This document shows positions 8,468 to 18,066 of a stretch of 64,000 nucleotides of DNA, piece after piece. This stretch comes from CAWHYG01 sp963833505 (lineage in GTDB: Bacteria > Eisenbacteria > RBG-16-71-46 > CAIMUX01), in contig CAWHYG010000006.1 in the NCBI GenBank assembly GCA_963833505.1, forward strand, positions 310,001-374,000, read 5' to 3'. The notes under the pieces are model-generated. The model had not been told where the DNA came from and searched no databases. It saw only the letters and a program-made list of their open reading frames with translations. Every line of letters begins with the position of its first letter. The first letter of the stretch is position 1. A program made the position numbers and the translations under genes.

Positions 8468-8496
8468 AGTATACGCGGTCCTCCGGGCGCCGGAAA
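8468..8496 (-). promoter_or_regulatory. Candidate sigma70-type promoter for divIVA
   Basis: On the minus strand, TATACT (8468-8473) lies 17 nt downstream of TTTCCG (8491-8496). The -10 element is good but the -35 is poor. It lies about 150 nt upstream of the divIVA start in the 363-nt divergent gap to fbp. Confidence 0.3.
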
Positions 8497-8548
8497 GCAT
8501 TTCTAGGTGGCGCGACTTTTGTAGGGCACGGGCTCCGTCTACGGGGAC

Positions 8549-8602
8549 CATGAGCCCGGCTCCCAAGACGTCACCGGGATTCATGAACCCGGTTCCCAAT
8601 AC
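8549..8602. repeat. 33-nt direct repeat in the divIVA-fbp gap
   Basis: CATGAGCCCGGCTCCCAAGA at 8549 recurs as CATGAACCCGGTTCCCAATA at 8582. The period is 33 nt and the 20-nt core differs at three positions. The rest of the 8322-8684 gap holds no recognisable gene. It contains a TATACT hexamer at 8626 that could serve fbp, but without a good -35. Confidence 0.55.
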
Positions 8603-8684
8603 AATCCGCGCCACGTCCCGGCGGTTATACTCCGAAGGGCGCTCGCCGCTTCAGGATCGAGGTTCGCGAGAAGGAGGTGGTCCG

Positions 8685-9740
8685 ATGGGATCGCAAGATT
8701 CGCCGCCGGCCCGGCCAGGACGCGCCGGCGACCGCCGGCAGATCGGAATGACTTTCTCTCAGCATGTGACGGAAAGGCAGAGTCGGGTTCCCGAGGCCTC
8801 CGGAGATCTCACCGCCCTGCTCCAGGAATTGATGGTCGCAGCCAAGATCATCTCCCGGGAAGTCCGCAAGGCGGGTCTGGTCGACGCGCTCGGGCTCACC
8901 GGCCACATCAACGTCCAGGGCGAAGCGGTCCAGGTCCTGGACGAGTTCGCCAACGAGACGATCATCCGAAACGTCCAGCACACCGGCCACCTCTGCGTCA
9001 TGTCCTCGGAGGAGAACGCCGATGTCATTCCGATCCCGCCGGACTACCGGCAGGGCAAGTACGCCCTCACGTTCGATCCGCTCGACGGATCCTCGAACAT
9101 CGACGCCAACGTCTCGATCGGGTCGATCTTTTCGATCCACCGGCGCGTGAGCCCGGACGGGCCGGGGACCCGCGACGACATCCTCCAGCCGGGGGAACGG
9201 CAGGTGGCCGCGGCCTACGTGATCTACAGCGCCGCCACGATGATGGTCTATTCGACCGGCCAGGGCGTCTTCGGCTTCACCCTCGACCCGAGCGTCGGCG
9301 AGTTCCTGCTTTCCCATCCCGACATCCGCATCCCGAGCGGCGGGGCCATCTGCAGCGTGAACGAGGGGAACCATGGAAGCTGGAGCGCACCCGATCGGAT
9401 GTTGGTCGACCGGCTCAAGGGAACGGACAATCCTGCCGGAAAGCCCTACTCGTCCCGTTACGTCGGATCCTTCACCGCGGACTTCCACCGAACCCTGCTC
9501 TACGGCGGCGCCTACTTCTATCCGCGCGATCGAGTCCACTCCAGCGGCAAGCTGCGCCTCCTCTCGGAAGCGGCTCCGATGGCGTTCATCGCTGAAGCGG
9601 CCGGCGGCGCCGCCTCCATCGGCGCGGGAAGGGTGCTGGAGGTGATCCCGGACGGAGACCTTCATCAACGCGTTCCGATCTTCATCGGCAGCCAACGCGA
9701 AGTGGAGTTTGCGGAGCGCATCCACCGCGAGAACCCGTGA
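8685..9740 (+). CDS. fbp: Class I fructose-1,6-bisphosphatase
   Basis: A 351-residue enzyme that hydrolyses fructose-1,6-bisphosphate to fructose-6-phosphate in gluconeogenesis or the Calvin cycle. The metal- and phosphate-binding signatures are clear: MSSEENADV, LTFDPLDGSSNIDANVSIG, and the substrate-binding region RYVGSFTADFHRTLLYGG...YP with SGKLRLLSEAAPMAFIAEAAGG. The ATG at 8685 was chosen because a strong ribosome-binding site (AAGGAGG at 8671) precedes it. It is divergent from divIVA and precedes a GT87-like gene by 57 nt. Confidence 0.95.
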   Translation: MGSQDSPPARPGRAGDRRQIGMTFSQHVTERQSRVPEASGDLTALLQELMVAAKIISREVRKAGLVDALGLTGHINVQGEAVQVLDEFANETIIRNVQHTGHLCVMSSEENADVIPIPPDYRQGKYALTFDPLDGSSNIDANVSIGSIFSIHRRVSPDGPGTRDDILQPGERQVAAAYVIYSAATMMVYSTGQGVFGFTLDPSVGEFLLSHPDIRIPSGGAICSVNEGNHGSWSAPDRMLVDRLKGTDNPAGKPYSSRYVGSFTADFHRTLLYGGAYFYPRDRVHSSGKLRLLSEAAPMAFIAEAAGGAASIGAGRVLEVIPDGDLHQRVPIFIGSQREVEFAERIHRENP

Positions 9741-9797
9741 TCCCGGCCCCGGAGGTCGGGGACGGTCGGGGTCGGGACGAAGAGAAGGGGGGCTCAG

Positions 9798-11087
9798 GTG
9801 GCGGAGGCGAGGCCGATTCGATCGGTGACCCGGATCATCGTGTTTGCCCTGCTCGCGCTCACGCTCGTTCGGGCGGTCGATCTCTCCCGGCCTTTCTTCA
9901 CGCGCGGCTGGGACGTGGCGGCCTTTTACGACTTCCGGATCTGGCGGCTCGGGATCGAGACCTTCCAGAAGACGGGAACTCTCTATGACACGGACAAGCC
10001 GGGCTACTACCAGCCGGGAAGCCGATCGTTGTACAAGTACCCTCCCACCTTCGCGGCGCTCCTGCGTCCGTTCGCCGGCAAGCCTCAAGCCCTGGCCGGC
10101 CGCGTCTTTCTGGCCGGCAATTTCGTCCTTCTGGCCGTATTTCTGATCGCGGTCCTCCGCGCACTCCGGCCGGGCTGGGAAAGGGGGATGATCCTCGGCA
10201 TCCTCCTGATCAACTGGCAGGGAGTCTGGGAGAGCCTCAGCGACCTGCAGATGGAACCCATCCTGCTGGCGATGCTCGGCCTGTCCTTCCTGGGTCTGCG
10301 GCGCGGGCGGGCTCTCGCAGCGGGAGCGCCGATCGGCGTCGCCGGGGCCTTCAAGGTCTATCCGTGGGTTCTCGGCCTCGATTTCGTCGTCCGCAAGAAG
10401 TGGCGGGCGCTCCTGGGAGTGGCCGCGGGGGCGGCCGCCGCGCTGGCGGCGGCGTGTCTGGCACTTCCCCCGCGACTCTCGACCGAGTTCTTCTTCCGGA
10501 TCCTGCCCAGGATCGGCGGAACATCGCTCAGCTACGAAAACGTGAGCGCGGCGGCGGTCTTCGGACGCCTGGCGATGCAGCTTCGGGGCGCGTTGCCCGG
10601 AGCCGCGACGCTGGATGACCTCGTGCTGGAGCAAGGCCCGGCGGCCACGCGCGCCGTCGCCGTGGCCTTGTGGCTCGCGCTGGCGGTGGTCCTCGGCGTG
10701 GTCGCGGTCCGGGCGCTCCGCCGAGCCCGGCTCGTGCCGGCGGCTTTGAAAGGCCCGATCGAGCTGTGTCTGCTTGTCTGCCTGCTCATGCTGCTGATCC
10801 CGACCTCATGGCTGAGCTATCAGGCCTTGCTGGCGCTGCCGCTCCTGGCGGCGGCGGGCCTGGCGCCGGGCTTCTCCGATGATCGTGCGCTGTGGGTGGT
10901 CTTGGGCATCGTCATCCTGATCGGGGCGGGCTGGAACAGCTATCACAAATTCTATGCGGACTTCCCCGGCACCGTGTCGTTCCTGCGCAGCTTCCTTCCC
11001 CTGGGGCTCTTCTGGGTTCTGCTCCGGATCCTGCGGCGCTGGCCCGATGCGGCTGGCGGGCGGGCGGCGACAGCGGGAGCGGCCTGA
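9798..11087 (+). CDS. GT87-like (DUF2029) polyprenol-sugar glycosyltransferase, membrane
   Basis: A 429-residue protein with about ten hydrophobic helices. The first periplasmic loop has the DUF2029/GT87 features: RGWDVAAFYDFRIW with its acidic residue, then YKYPPTFAALLRPF. Family members (for example mycobacterial PimE) move mannose from a lipid carrier onto cell-envelope glycolipids; the substrate here is unknown. The start is a GTG at 9798, preceded by GAGAAGGGGGG. It may be cotranscribed with fbp. Confidence 0.8.
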   Translation: MAEARPIRSVTRIIVFALLALTLVRAVDLSRPFFTRGWDVAAFYDFRIWRLGIETFQKTGTLYDTDKPGYYQPGSRSLYKYPPTFAALLRPFAGKPQALAGRVFLAGNFVLLAVFLIAVLRALRPGWERGMILGILLINWQGVWESLSDLQMEPILLAMLGLSFLGLRRGRALAAGAPIGVAGAFKVYPWVLGLDFVVRKKWRALLGVAAGAAAALAAACLALPPRLSTEFFFRILPRIGGTSLSYENVSAAAVFGRLAMQLRGALPGAATLDDLVLEQGPAATRAVAVALWLALAVVLGVVAVRALRRARLVPAALKGPIELCLLVCLLMLLIPTSWLSYQALLALPLLAAAGLAPGFSDDRALWVVLGIVILIGAGWNSYHKFYADFPGTVSFLRSFLPLGLFWVLLRILRRWPDAAGGRAATAGAA

Positions 11088-11260
11088 CGATGCGCGAGGC
11101 ACCGTCCGAACCGGGCGGGTTTTGCGGGGTCTTCCATCCGGCAGCGACTGGCCGCGCCTTGGGCTGCCGTTGCTCGCCAGCGCATTAGACCAAGTCTCAA
11201 AGTTTCGCAGCGGGCCGTCTGCTTCGTCAATCCGCGCCGGAAGCGCCGGAATCTGACGCT

Positions 11261-11288
11261 TTCACATCGGCACTCACTGCTGTACAAT
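11261..11288 (+). promoter_or_regulatory. Candidate sigma70-type promoter for the FG-GAP gene
   Basis: TTCACA (11261-11266, 5 of 6 matches) and TACAAT (11283-11288, 5 of 6) are separated by 16 nt. They lie in the 388-nt gap before the FG-GAP gene, predicting a leader of about 180 nt. Nothing else recognisable lies in 11088-11475. Confidence 0.5.
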
Positions 11289-11475
11289 AGAATCGGCGTG
11301 CACGCTGTGCCGAGTTCGGTCTGCTGAAGACAGCAGCAGAGCGACGGCATCCATCGCCGTGCATCGGATCGGTGGGCTCCCCGAGCCCAAGTGTTCGGCC
11401 GTCTCCTCGGACGGTGGACCCGGGGCGTATTCAGCGGTGCCACGTGTGAGTCCAACGGCGAAGGAGGAACCTGGC

Positions 11476-14400
11476 ATGCGAGATCCCTGCACCTCCGGCT
11501 CGAGCCGGCGTGACGCTCCTGGTACCCGGCGAGCGGTCAACGGCTTCACCTGCCTGCTCGGCATTCTGGGATGCTTGATGCTGTTCGGAGGTTTCAAGGC
11601 GGCCGGGGCGGCGGGAGTCCCGCCACCGGCAGGCCTTGTTCCGAAAGCTCATCCGCAGGCCGGGGCTCCTTCCTGGACGCTTTACGGAGGCCAGCCCGGC
11701 GCGGCCTTCGGCTCTTCCGTCGCCACTGCCGGCGACGTGAACGGGGATGGATTCAGCGACCTGATCGTCGGCGCGCCGGCCTACCCGAATGGAACCTCAG
11801 AGCCGGGACGCGCCATGGTGTTTCTGGGCTCCGCATCCGGCCTTTCCCAGCAGCCCTCCTGGAGCGTCGCGAGCAGCCCCGGATGTCCGGGCGCCGGAAG
11901 CGCGGTGGCCGCGGCCGGGGACGTGAATGGGGACGGATACGGCGACGTTCTCGTGGCATCGATCTGGAATGACGGAACGGGGTGGCGCGGCCGGGTCGAT
12001 CTCTATCTCGGTTCCGCCACCGGCCTTTCCAGCCAGCCGGCGTGGACGTACTCCGGCGGATCCTCGGAACGCTTCGGTTTCAGCCTGGCCTCCGCCGGAG
12101 ATGTGAACGGCGACGGCTACGACGACGTGATCATCGGCTCGCCTGACTATTCGAACGGACAGACCGGCGAGGGCAGGATCTGCCTCTTCCTGGGTTCGGC
12201 CCAAGGGCTGTCCGCCCAGCCGGCGACGGTCATCGAGTCGGAACTCGCCAACGCGGCGTTCGGCTATTCCGTCTCATCGGCCGGAGACGTGAACGGCGAC
12301 GGCTACGCGGACGTCATGATCGGAGCGCCCCACGCAGATGGAACGCTCGCCAACGTAGGGAAGGCATTTCTCTACCTGGGCTCGCCGGCCGGGTTGGCCG
12401 GCACTCCGGCTTGGATCGGACAAGGGGACCAGACGGGCGGGGACTTCGGCTGGTCCGTCGCGGGCAGCGGCGACGTCAATGGCGACGGATACGCCGACGT
12501 GGTTGTGGGCGCGCCGGGGCATACCGGCACGTTGGCCACCGAAGGGGCGATGTACTTCTATGAAGGCAGCCCGACCGGGCTCTCGTCGACGGCGGTCTGG
12601 AGCGCGCTGGGCGGTCAGACCGGCGACCATCTCGGCATCTCGGTGGCCACCGCGGGAGACCTGGACGGCGACGGATACGCCGACCTGATGGCCGGCGCGA
12701 GCGGCTACTCCTCCGGCCTTGGTCAGATTCTGATCTGGAGCGGGGGTCCGTCCGGTCCGGCGACCACAGCGTCCTGGACCGCGGTCGGAGATCAGTTGAG
12801 CGCGGGCTTCGGAACGTGCGTGGCGACAGCCGGCGACGTCAACGGCGACGGATTCAGCGACCCGGTGGTGGGCGCTCCCGCCGAGCAACACAGTGCCGCC
12901 GGAGAGGGCGCAGTTTTCCTCTACGCGGGAGCCGGTGGAGGCACCGCGACAGCGCCGACCTGGGCGCAGATCGGCGACACGGCCTGGGCCGAATATGGCT
13001 ACTCCCTGGCCCAGGCCGGCGATATCAACGGCGACGGCTACGAAGACGTGATCGTGGGTGCGCCTCTCGACGGGAACGGCAAGGCCTATCTGTACCTTGG
13101 ATCAGCGAACGGGCTGTCATCCACGCCCGCCTGGAGCCAGGAAGGTGAAGGCGGCCGATACGGATGGACGGTGGCGCCGGCGGGCGATGTCAACGGTGAT
13201 GGCTATGCGGACGTCCTGGTCGGAGCACCTCAATATGGGCCTGGCGGCCGGGCCTACCTCTACCTGGGCGGACCGAAGGGTCTTTCGACCCAGCCGGCCT
13301 GGGAGGCGGACGGACCCAGCGCTCTCGCCTCGTTCGGGGATGCCGCGACCTTCGCCGGAGACGTCAACGGCGACGGACTGGCCGACGTGATCATCGGGGG
13401 GTTCGGCTATAACAACGGCTCCGCGAGCAACGGCGGGGCCTGGCTCTTCCTCGGCACGAAGACCGGTCTGACGTCCAAGCCCGTCTGGTCGATGTTCGGG
13501 AATCAGTACGATGAGGAATACGGCGACGAGCTGGGCTCGGCCGGCGACGTCAACGGCGACGGTTACAGCGACGTCATCATCGGCGCTCGGCTCTACGACC
13601 ACACGTACCAGGATGAGGGGGCGGTCTTTGTGTACACGGGAGGCCCGGGACCGAACGGCCTTGGGACAACGCCCTACTGGGTTCACTACGGAGGCAGGAC
13701 GTCGGCCTGGTTTGGGTACAGTGTCGGCTGCGCGGGCCGAGTCGATGCCAGCGGCTGTCCGTGTCTCTACGCCGGCGCACCCTACGCGACCAACGGTCAC
13801 CTGAACAACGGCGTCGTCTATCTGTTCCGGTGCACGGCGGACGGAATCCTCGACCAACCGGTCTGGACGACCTGGGGTGACGAGGGAAACGCCTACTACG
13901 GCACATGCGTGGCCGATGCCGGCGACGTGAACGGAGACGGATACAGCGACCTTGTCGTCGGAGCGCCTGGTTACACGATCGATGGGATGGCCAGCGCGGG
14001 AAAGGCCTACCTATACCTGGGTTCCCCCACCGGCATGGAGACGCAACCGAGGTGGACCGGCCAGGGAGCGTCAACCAGTACGTCGTACGGCTACTGCGTG
14101 TCCTCGGCCGGCGACGTCGATGGCGACGGTTACGCCGACTTGGTGATCGGTGCACCCGGAGCCATCGGTTTCGGACAGCACACGGTCGGCGAGGCGTTCG
14201 TCTATTCCGGAAACAACCGGACATCGAATATCCCGAGCAGCGCTCTCTGCCCGCAGCAGCAGAAGCTCTCGGGCGCTCCGATCAGCCTTCTCGGCGCCTC
14301 GGATGATCCCAGGTCGTTCGCCCTAAGCGCCTCCGGCCGGAGTGCGGGCGGCCGGACGAAGGTCCGTCTGGAGTGGCAGGCCGCCGATTACCAGACGGTT

Positions 14401-14946
14401 CTTTCGGGAACGCCCCTCCGGCGCGGCCTTCTTCTCGACACCGGAGCGCCGGTGGCTCCGGCCGGCAGCCGCGTGCCGCTGGCGGCGGTAGCCGGCGGCC
14501 TTGAGCCGAACACCTGGCAGCACTGGCGCCTCCGGATCGCCAGCGCTTTGCCCTGGTTTCCCCATACGCAGTGGATGACGGTCCAGCCGAACGTCCCTTC
14601 GGAGCCCCAGCTCAGGACGCCGCCGAGGGATCCGACCGGCGTGCCGGTTCCGTCCGCCGGCTTGAGTCCCGAGCTGCGGATCGAGTCGGTTCAGCCGAAT
14701 CCTTCGCAGCATGGAGCGACTCTGAAGTACGTGGTTCCTTCGAAGGGGCACGTGCGGGTCATGGTCTTTGACGCCTCAGGCCGGCGACTCGCCATGCTCC
14801 GCGAGGGGTCCGTCTCCCAGGGAGAGCAGTCCGAGACATGGAACGGCCGGTCCGCCTCCGGCGCGCAAGCCCCGGCCGGCGTGTACTTTATCCGTCTCGA
14901 TTTCAACGGCGAGCCCCGCTCGGCGAGAATCGTCCTGACGAATTGA
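11476..14946 (+). CDS. Secreted FG-GAP beta-propeller protein with C-terminal FlgD-Ig-like sorting domain
   Basis: A 1156-residue exported protein. The start at 11476 has a strong Shine-Dalgarno (AAGGAGG at 11461) and leads into a signal peptide whose hydrophobic core (GFTCLLGILGCLMLFGGF) is near residues 22-42. Fourteen FG-GAP repeats follow, about 60-70 residues apart, each with a calcium loop of the type GDVNGDGYxD and a GAP/GSP turn. Fourteen units would fit two seven-bladed propellers. Repeat 12 (about 13709-13776) has lost the calcium ligands. After a linker and an immunoglobulin-like region, the last 85 residues form a FlgD-Ig-like sorting domain (QPNPSQ..., FDASGRRLAML, GVYFIRLD). Such proteins are generally surface-bound adhesins; the ligand is unknown. 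Confidence 0.9.
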   Translation: MRDPCTSGSSRRDAPGTRRAVNGFTCLLGILGCLMLFGGFKAAGAAGVPPPAGLVPKAHPQAGAPSWTLYGGQPGAAFGSSVATAGDVNGDGFSDLIVGAPAYPNGTSEPGRAMVFLGSASGLSQQPSWSVASSPGCPGAGSAVAAAGDVNGDGYGDVLVASIWNDGTGWRGRVDLYLGSATGLSSQPAWTYSGGSSERFGFSLASAGDVNGDGYDDVIIGSPDYSNGQTGEGRICLFLGSAQGLSAQPATVIESELANAAFGYSVSSAGDVNGDGYADVMIGAPHADGTLANVGKAFLYLGSPAGLAGTPAWIGQGDQTGGDFGWSVAGSGDVNGDGYADVVVGAPGHTGTLATEGAMYFYEGSPTGLSSTAVWSALGGQTGDHLGISVATAGDLDGDGYADLMAGASGYSSGLGQILIWSGGPSGPATTASWTAVGDQLSAGFGTCVATAGDVNGDGFSDPVVGAPAEQHSAAGEGAVFLYAGAGGGTATAPTWAQIGDTAWAEYGYSLAQAGDINGDGYEDVIVGAPLDGNGKAYLYLGSANGLSSTPAWSQEGEGGRYGWTVAPAGDVNGDGYADVLVGAPQYGPGGRAYLYLGGPKGLSTQPAWEADGPSALASFGDAATFAGDVNGDGLADVIIGGFGYNNGSASNGGAWLFLGTKTGLTSKPVWSMFGNQYDEEYGDELGSAGDVNGDGYSDVIIGARLYDHTYQDEGAVFVYTGGPGPNGLGTTPYWVHYGGRTSAWFGYSVGCAGRVDASGCPCLYAGAPYATNGHLNNGVVYLFRCTADGILDQPVWTTWGDEGNAYYGTCVADAGDVNGDGYSDLVVGAPGYTIDGMASAGKAYLYLGSPTGMETQPRWTGQGASTSTSYGYCVSSAGDVDGDGYADLVIGAPGAIGFGQHTVGEAFVYSGNNRTSNIPSSALCPQQQKLSGAPISLLGASDDPRSFALSASGRSAGGRTKVRLEWQAADYQTVLSGTPLRRGLLLDTGAPVAPAGSRVPLAAVAGGLEPNTWQHWRLRIASALPWFPHTQWMTVQPNVPSEPQLRTPPRDPTGVPVPSAGLSPELRIESVQPNPSQHGATLKYVVPSKGHVRVMVFDASGRRLAMLREGSVSQGEQSETWNGRSASGAQAPAGVYFIRLDFNGEPRSARIVLTN

Positions 14947-14963
14947 GCCAAACCGTGTAGAAT
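14935..14963 (+). promoter_or_regulatory. Candidate promoter for the metalloprotease gene
   Basis: CTGACG (14935-14940) and TAGAAT (14958-14963) are 17 nt apart, overlapping the stop codon of the FG-GAP gene. They are followed by a small palindromic stretch (CGATCGAACGATCG at 14977). Both hexamers are imperfect. Confidence 0.35.
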
Positions 14964-15100
14964 CAAGGGACAGAATCGATCGAACGATCGCTCCGCGGGG
15001 CACAGTCAGGATGCGTCGCTCCCGCGGCGGCCGGTCCAACAAAAACAGCGCCACCTGAAGGATTCCGGCACAGGCGCAGGAACCCGAACGAGGTGGCGCT

Positions 15101-17965
15101 GTGGCATTTTCGCCGCTCAGGAAGAATCCGGGGCCTGATCGCGACCCGGATCCCGGCCCGTGGATCCGCGCGGGACGTACCCTGTGGCTCGGCTTGGTTC
15201 TCGGGCTTGCGGGCGGCCTCCTCACCCTGGGGGGAATCGGCCTGGTCGGCCGGGCGGACATCCAGGGTCCACGGCTCGACCCGCGTTTGCCTGAACGCGC
15301 GGTCCATGCCGCCCGCCGCGCGCTGGGCGACATGGACCAGAAGCCGGAATGGCGCATCGTCGTCCACTGTCAGACTCCGTGGGAGGAGTGCATCCGCCTG
15401 CGTCCCTTCGTCGCCGGACTGGAGGTGCGAGGGTGCGACTGCATCCTTCACCTGCCGGCCGGACCGATCCGCGAGAATGGCGCTTCTTCCGAACCACCGG
15501 CCCGCCCGGGGAGCCAGGATCGTTCTCGCGATCAGGCCCGCGAACCGGAAAACGGAGATCTCGGCCGCACACGACGCGGTTCCGGATCCGAGGATCTGGA
15601 TTCCTGGACGCTCGAGCGAAATCCCGCCTCGGTGGACTGGGCCGGAATGGCCGCCGTCGCCGCAGGGGTTCCGGCTCCGAGCATCCTTCTCGTCCGGACC
15701 CTGGGTCCGCTGGCCCTGGGGGTCCCGCGCGTTCGGGCGCTGGATCCGCTGGCTTTGGGGATTCCACACGGAATCGTCGATCGCCCGGCGACCACGCCGG
15801 CAAGTTCGGCATCTCCTTCCGTTGCGGGGATTGACTCTACAACCACGCCGGCTGGTTCGGCGTCTCCGTCGGCCGCGGGGGCCGACTCTTCATCCGTTCC
15901 GGAAGCTTCGGTGCAACCGTACTTCGTGCTCGAGGAACCCGGCGCTTCGACTCCCTGGCGGCTTGAGATGGAGGTCCCGTTCCGGCCGGCGCTGCTCGCC
16001 GGAGCGCGCGCCGGGCTGCCGGAATCGTCCCAGCGAGGCGCGGCGACGCTGGCCGCGCCGCCCCGGCCAGGCGCAGTACCCGGCGACGCGGCGCTCGCGG
16101 CACTGCCCTGGCGAGGCGCTGTTCCAAGCGGAACGGAGCCGGTGGACATCCGGCTGACCCTGGATCCCTCGCGACTGACGGTCCTTGAAGCGCGGGACGC
16201 GCGGATCTTCGCGGACGGCTCGGCGCACGTCTTTGACCCGAATCCGGTCGTCACCAGCGGCCGGCGGGATCTCCGGTACGGAGATCCCGTGGACGCCTGG
16301 AGGCTGTGGGAGCCGCTCCATCGCCTCGACGACACCGGACACCTGCGCGGCCAGTGGATCCGGTGCGAGACCAACCGCCCGCCGGCGGCCCAGGAACCGG
16401 GCTTCGTCTTCGACTACTCCTCGTTCGACCCGCGCTTCGACGAGGCCATGGCCTATTTTCACGGAGACCGCGCGCTCGAGCTGGTCGACAGCCTCGGCTT
16501 TCACGGCCTCTTTCCCACGCCGCTGTCGGTCCTCGTTCACGGCACGCTGATGGATGATTCGTGGTACAGCCAGGCCGCTCGCGAGGTCGTCCTCGGAGAC
16601 GGCGGCGTTCCCGACGGCGATGACGCCGACATCATCCTTCATGAGATCGGACACGCGATCCACGCCGCCTTTGTGCCGGGATTCGGAGGAGGAGACGCCA
16701 CCGCCATCAGTGAAGGTTTCGGCGACTTCTGGGCCGCTTCCCTGACCGGGGATCCCTGCGTCGGCGACTGGGACGCCACGGCCTATTCCCCGCCTTGCCT
16801 GCGTCGCACCGACACCGGATCGGTCTACCCGGCCTCCCTTTCTGCCGATCCCCACGTCTCCGGAGAGATCTGGAGCGCGACCCTCTGGGATCTCCGCGCG
16901 TTGCTCGGCCCGGCGGACGCGGAACGGCTGGCCCTGGCCGGCTTCATGGAGCAGGGGCCGTCGGTCACGTTTCCCGAGGCGGCGCAAGGACTGCTCAGCG
17001 CCGCCGACCGGATCGGGCTCGGCGATCGGCGCGACGCGATCGAGGAGACCCTCGTGCGGCGAGGTCTCGTGCCCCGGAACATCGACCTGACGCTCGCATC
17101 CGGCGACGTCCGGGAGATCGATCTGCCGTCTCCCGCTCTTTTTCTCGGACGCACAGTGCGCGCCGTCCTGATCTGCGGAGACGGACGGCTGGTCTTCGTC
17201 CCCGAGGATGCGCCGGGCGGAAGCGAAGGAACCTCGATCGGGTCGATCCCCTCCGGCAGTCCCAACGCGTTGGCCTGCGGGCCGCCTTCCGACGGGAGCG
17301 GCACGGTTCTTCACGTCACGGGACAGATGGACAGCCAGTCGGCCATGTTCACCCAGGACTGGGGCAGCGGCTCGTTCTCTCTGGCCCGGGCAACCGTGTC
17401 CTGGAACCCCGAAGACGGCGGCTGCGCGTGGACCTACCTCGACCTCCGCTCCAACGAGCCCGGAGGCGGTTTCCCGGTGGATGTCGAGGTCGGCTCTCCC
17501 GATTCCCTCCGCCAGGTGAATCTCGAGAGCCTCGGGCCCGGCGGAATCAGCGGTCTGTCGGGATTCCGGGCGACGATCGAGACCGGAGCCGAATCCGGCG
17601 CCGCGCTGATCGGCGCCCGCTTCGCCGTCGCCGCGGAGTCGTCCGGGCGATTCCGGCTCTACCGCCTCTCTCCCGGCATCGGCGCGACCGGATCCCGGCC
17701 GATCCTCGCCGCCGTGCCGAATCCCTTCCAGACACAGACGAGCCTCGAGGTGTACCTGGCGAATCCGGGATCGGCCCGCATCGAGCTGTTCGATCTGGCG
17801 GGAAGGCGCATCCGCAGCTTCTCGGCTTCGCTTCCCGCGGGATTGAGCGGCGTGCTCTGGGACGGAAACGACGGCATCGGAAGACGCGTGGCCGCGGGCG
17901 TGTACTGGGCCCGGGTCGAGGCTGGAGGCGCAGTCGGAACCCTGCACGTGCTTCGCCTGAAGTGA
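15101..17965 (+). CDS. Secreted zincin metalloprotease (M36 fungalysin/thermolysin-like) with sorting domain
   Basis: A 954-residue protein starting at GTG 15101. An N-terminal hydrophobic helix (about residues 28-50) serves as signal or anchor. A long N-terminal region with low-complexity duplications follows. The catalytic domain holds the zinc motif HEIGHAIH (about residue 515) and, downstream, EGFGDFWAAS, whose Glu is the usual third ligand of HExxH-E zincins of the M36/M4 type. The last 80 residues (VPNPFQTQ..., LFDLAGRRIRSF, GVYWARVE) are a FlgD-Ig-like sorting domain like that of the preceding FG-GAP protein, so both are probably exported by the same route. The substrate is unknown. 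Confidence 0.82.
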   Translation: MAFSPLRKNPGPDRDPDPGPWIRAGRTLWLGLVLGLAGGLLTLGGIGLVGRADIQGPRLDPRLPERAVHAARRALGDMDQKPEWRIVVHCQTPWEECIRLRPFVAGLEVRGCDCILHLPAGPIRENGASSEPPARPGSQDRSRDQAREPENGDLGRTRRGSGSEDLDSWTLERNPASVDWAGMAAVAAGVPAPSILLVRTLGPLALGVPRVRALDPLALGIPHGIVDRPATTPASSASPSVAGIDSTTTPAGSASPSAAGADSSSVPEASVQPYFVLEEPGASTPWRLEMEVPFRPALLAGARAGLPESSQRGAATLAAPPRPGAVPGDAALAALPWRGAVPSGTEPVDIRLTLDPSRLTVLEARDARIFADGSAHVFDPNPVVTSGRRDLRYGDPVDAWRLWEPLHRLDDTGHLRGQWIRCETNRPPAAQEPGFVFDYSSFDPRFDEAMAYFHGDRALELVDSLGFHGLFPTPLSVLVHGTLMDDSWYSQAAREVVLGDGGVPDGDDADIILHEIGHAIHAAFVPGFGGGDATAISEGFGDFWAASLTGDPCVGDWDATAYSPPCLRRTDTGSVYPASLSADPHVSGEIWSATLWDLRALLGPADAERLALAGFMEQGPSVTFPEAAQGLLSAADRIGLGDRRDAIEETLVRRGLVPRNIDLTLASGDVREIDLPSPALFLGRTVRAVLICGDGRLVFVPEDAPGGSEGTSIGSIPSGSPNALACGPPSDGSGTVLHVTGQMDSQSAMFTQDWGSGSFSLARATVSWNPEDGGCAWTYLDLRSNEPGGGFPVDVEVGSPDSLRQVNLESLGPGGISGLSGFRATIETGAESGAALIGARFAVAAESSGRFRLYRLSPGIGATGSRPILAAVPNPFQTQTSLEVYLANPGSARIELFDLAGRRIRSFSASLPAGLSGVLWDGNDGIGRRVAAGVYWARVEAGGAVGTLHVLRLK
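15791..15892 (+). repeat. 51-nt in-frame duplication in the metalloprotease N-terminal region
   Basis: ACCACGCCGG recurs at 15791 and 15842. The two 17-residue units (TTPASSASPSVAGIDS-like and TTPAGSASPSAAGADS-like) lie in a Ser/Ala/Pro-rich linker before the protease domain. A second, more diverged 16-residue duplication lies near 16030-16130. Confidence 0.6.
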
Positions 17966-18066
17966 CACGGAACGACATTGGCACGCAGGCATCGAGGCCG
18001 CTCTCGTGCTCGCGCCATGTCATCCCGGGCCTGACAGCAGGCTGATCATCTGGCAGACTGCCCTGG

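Noticed and set aside
8625..10634. 669-codon open frame on the minus strand
   Set aside because: It is antisense to fbp and the GT87-like gene, both of which have clear family motifs.
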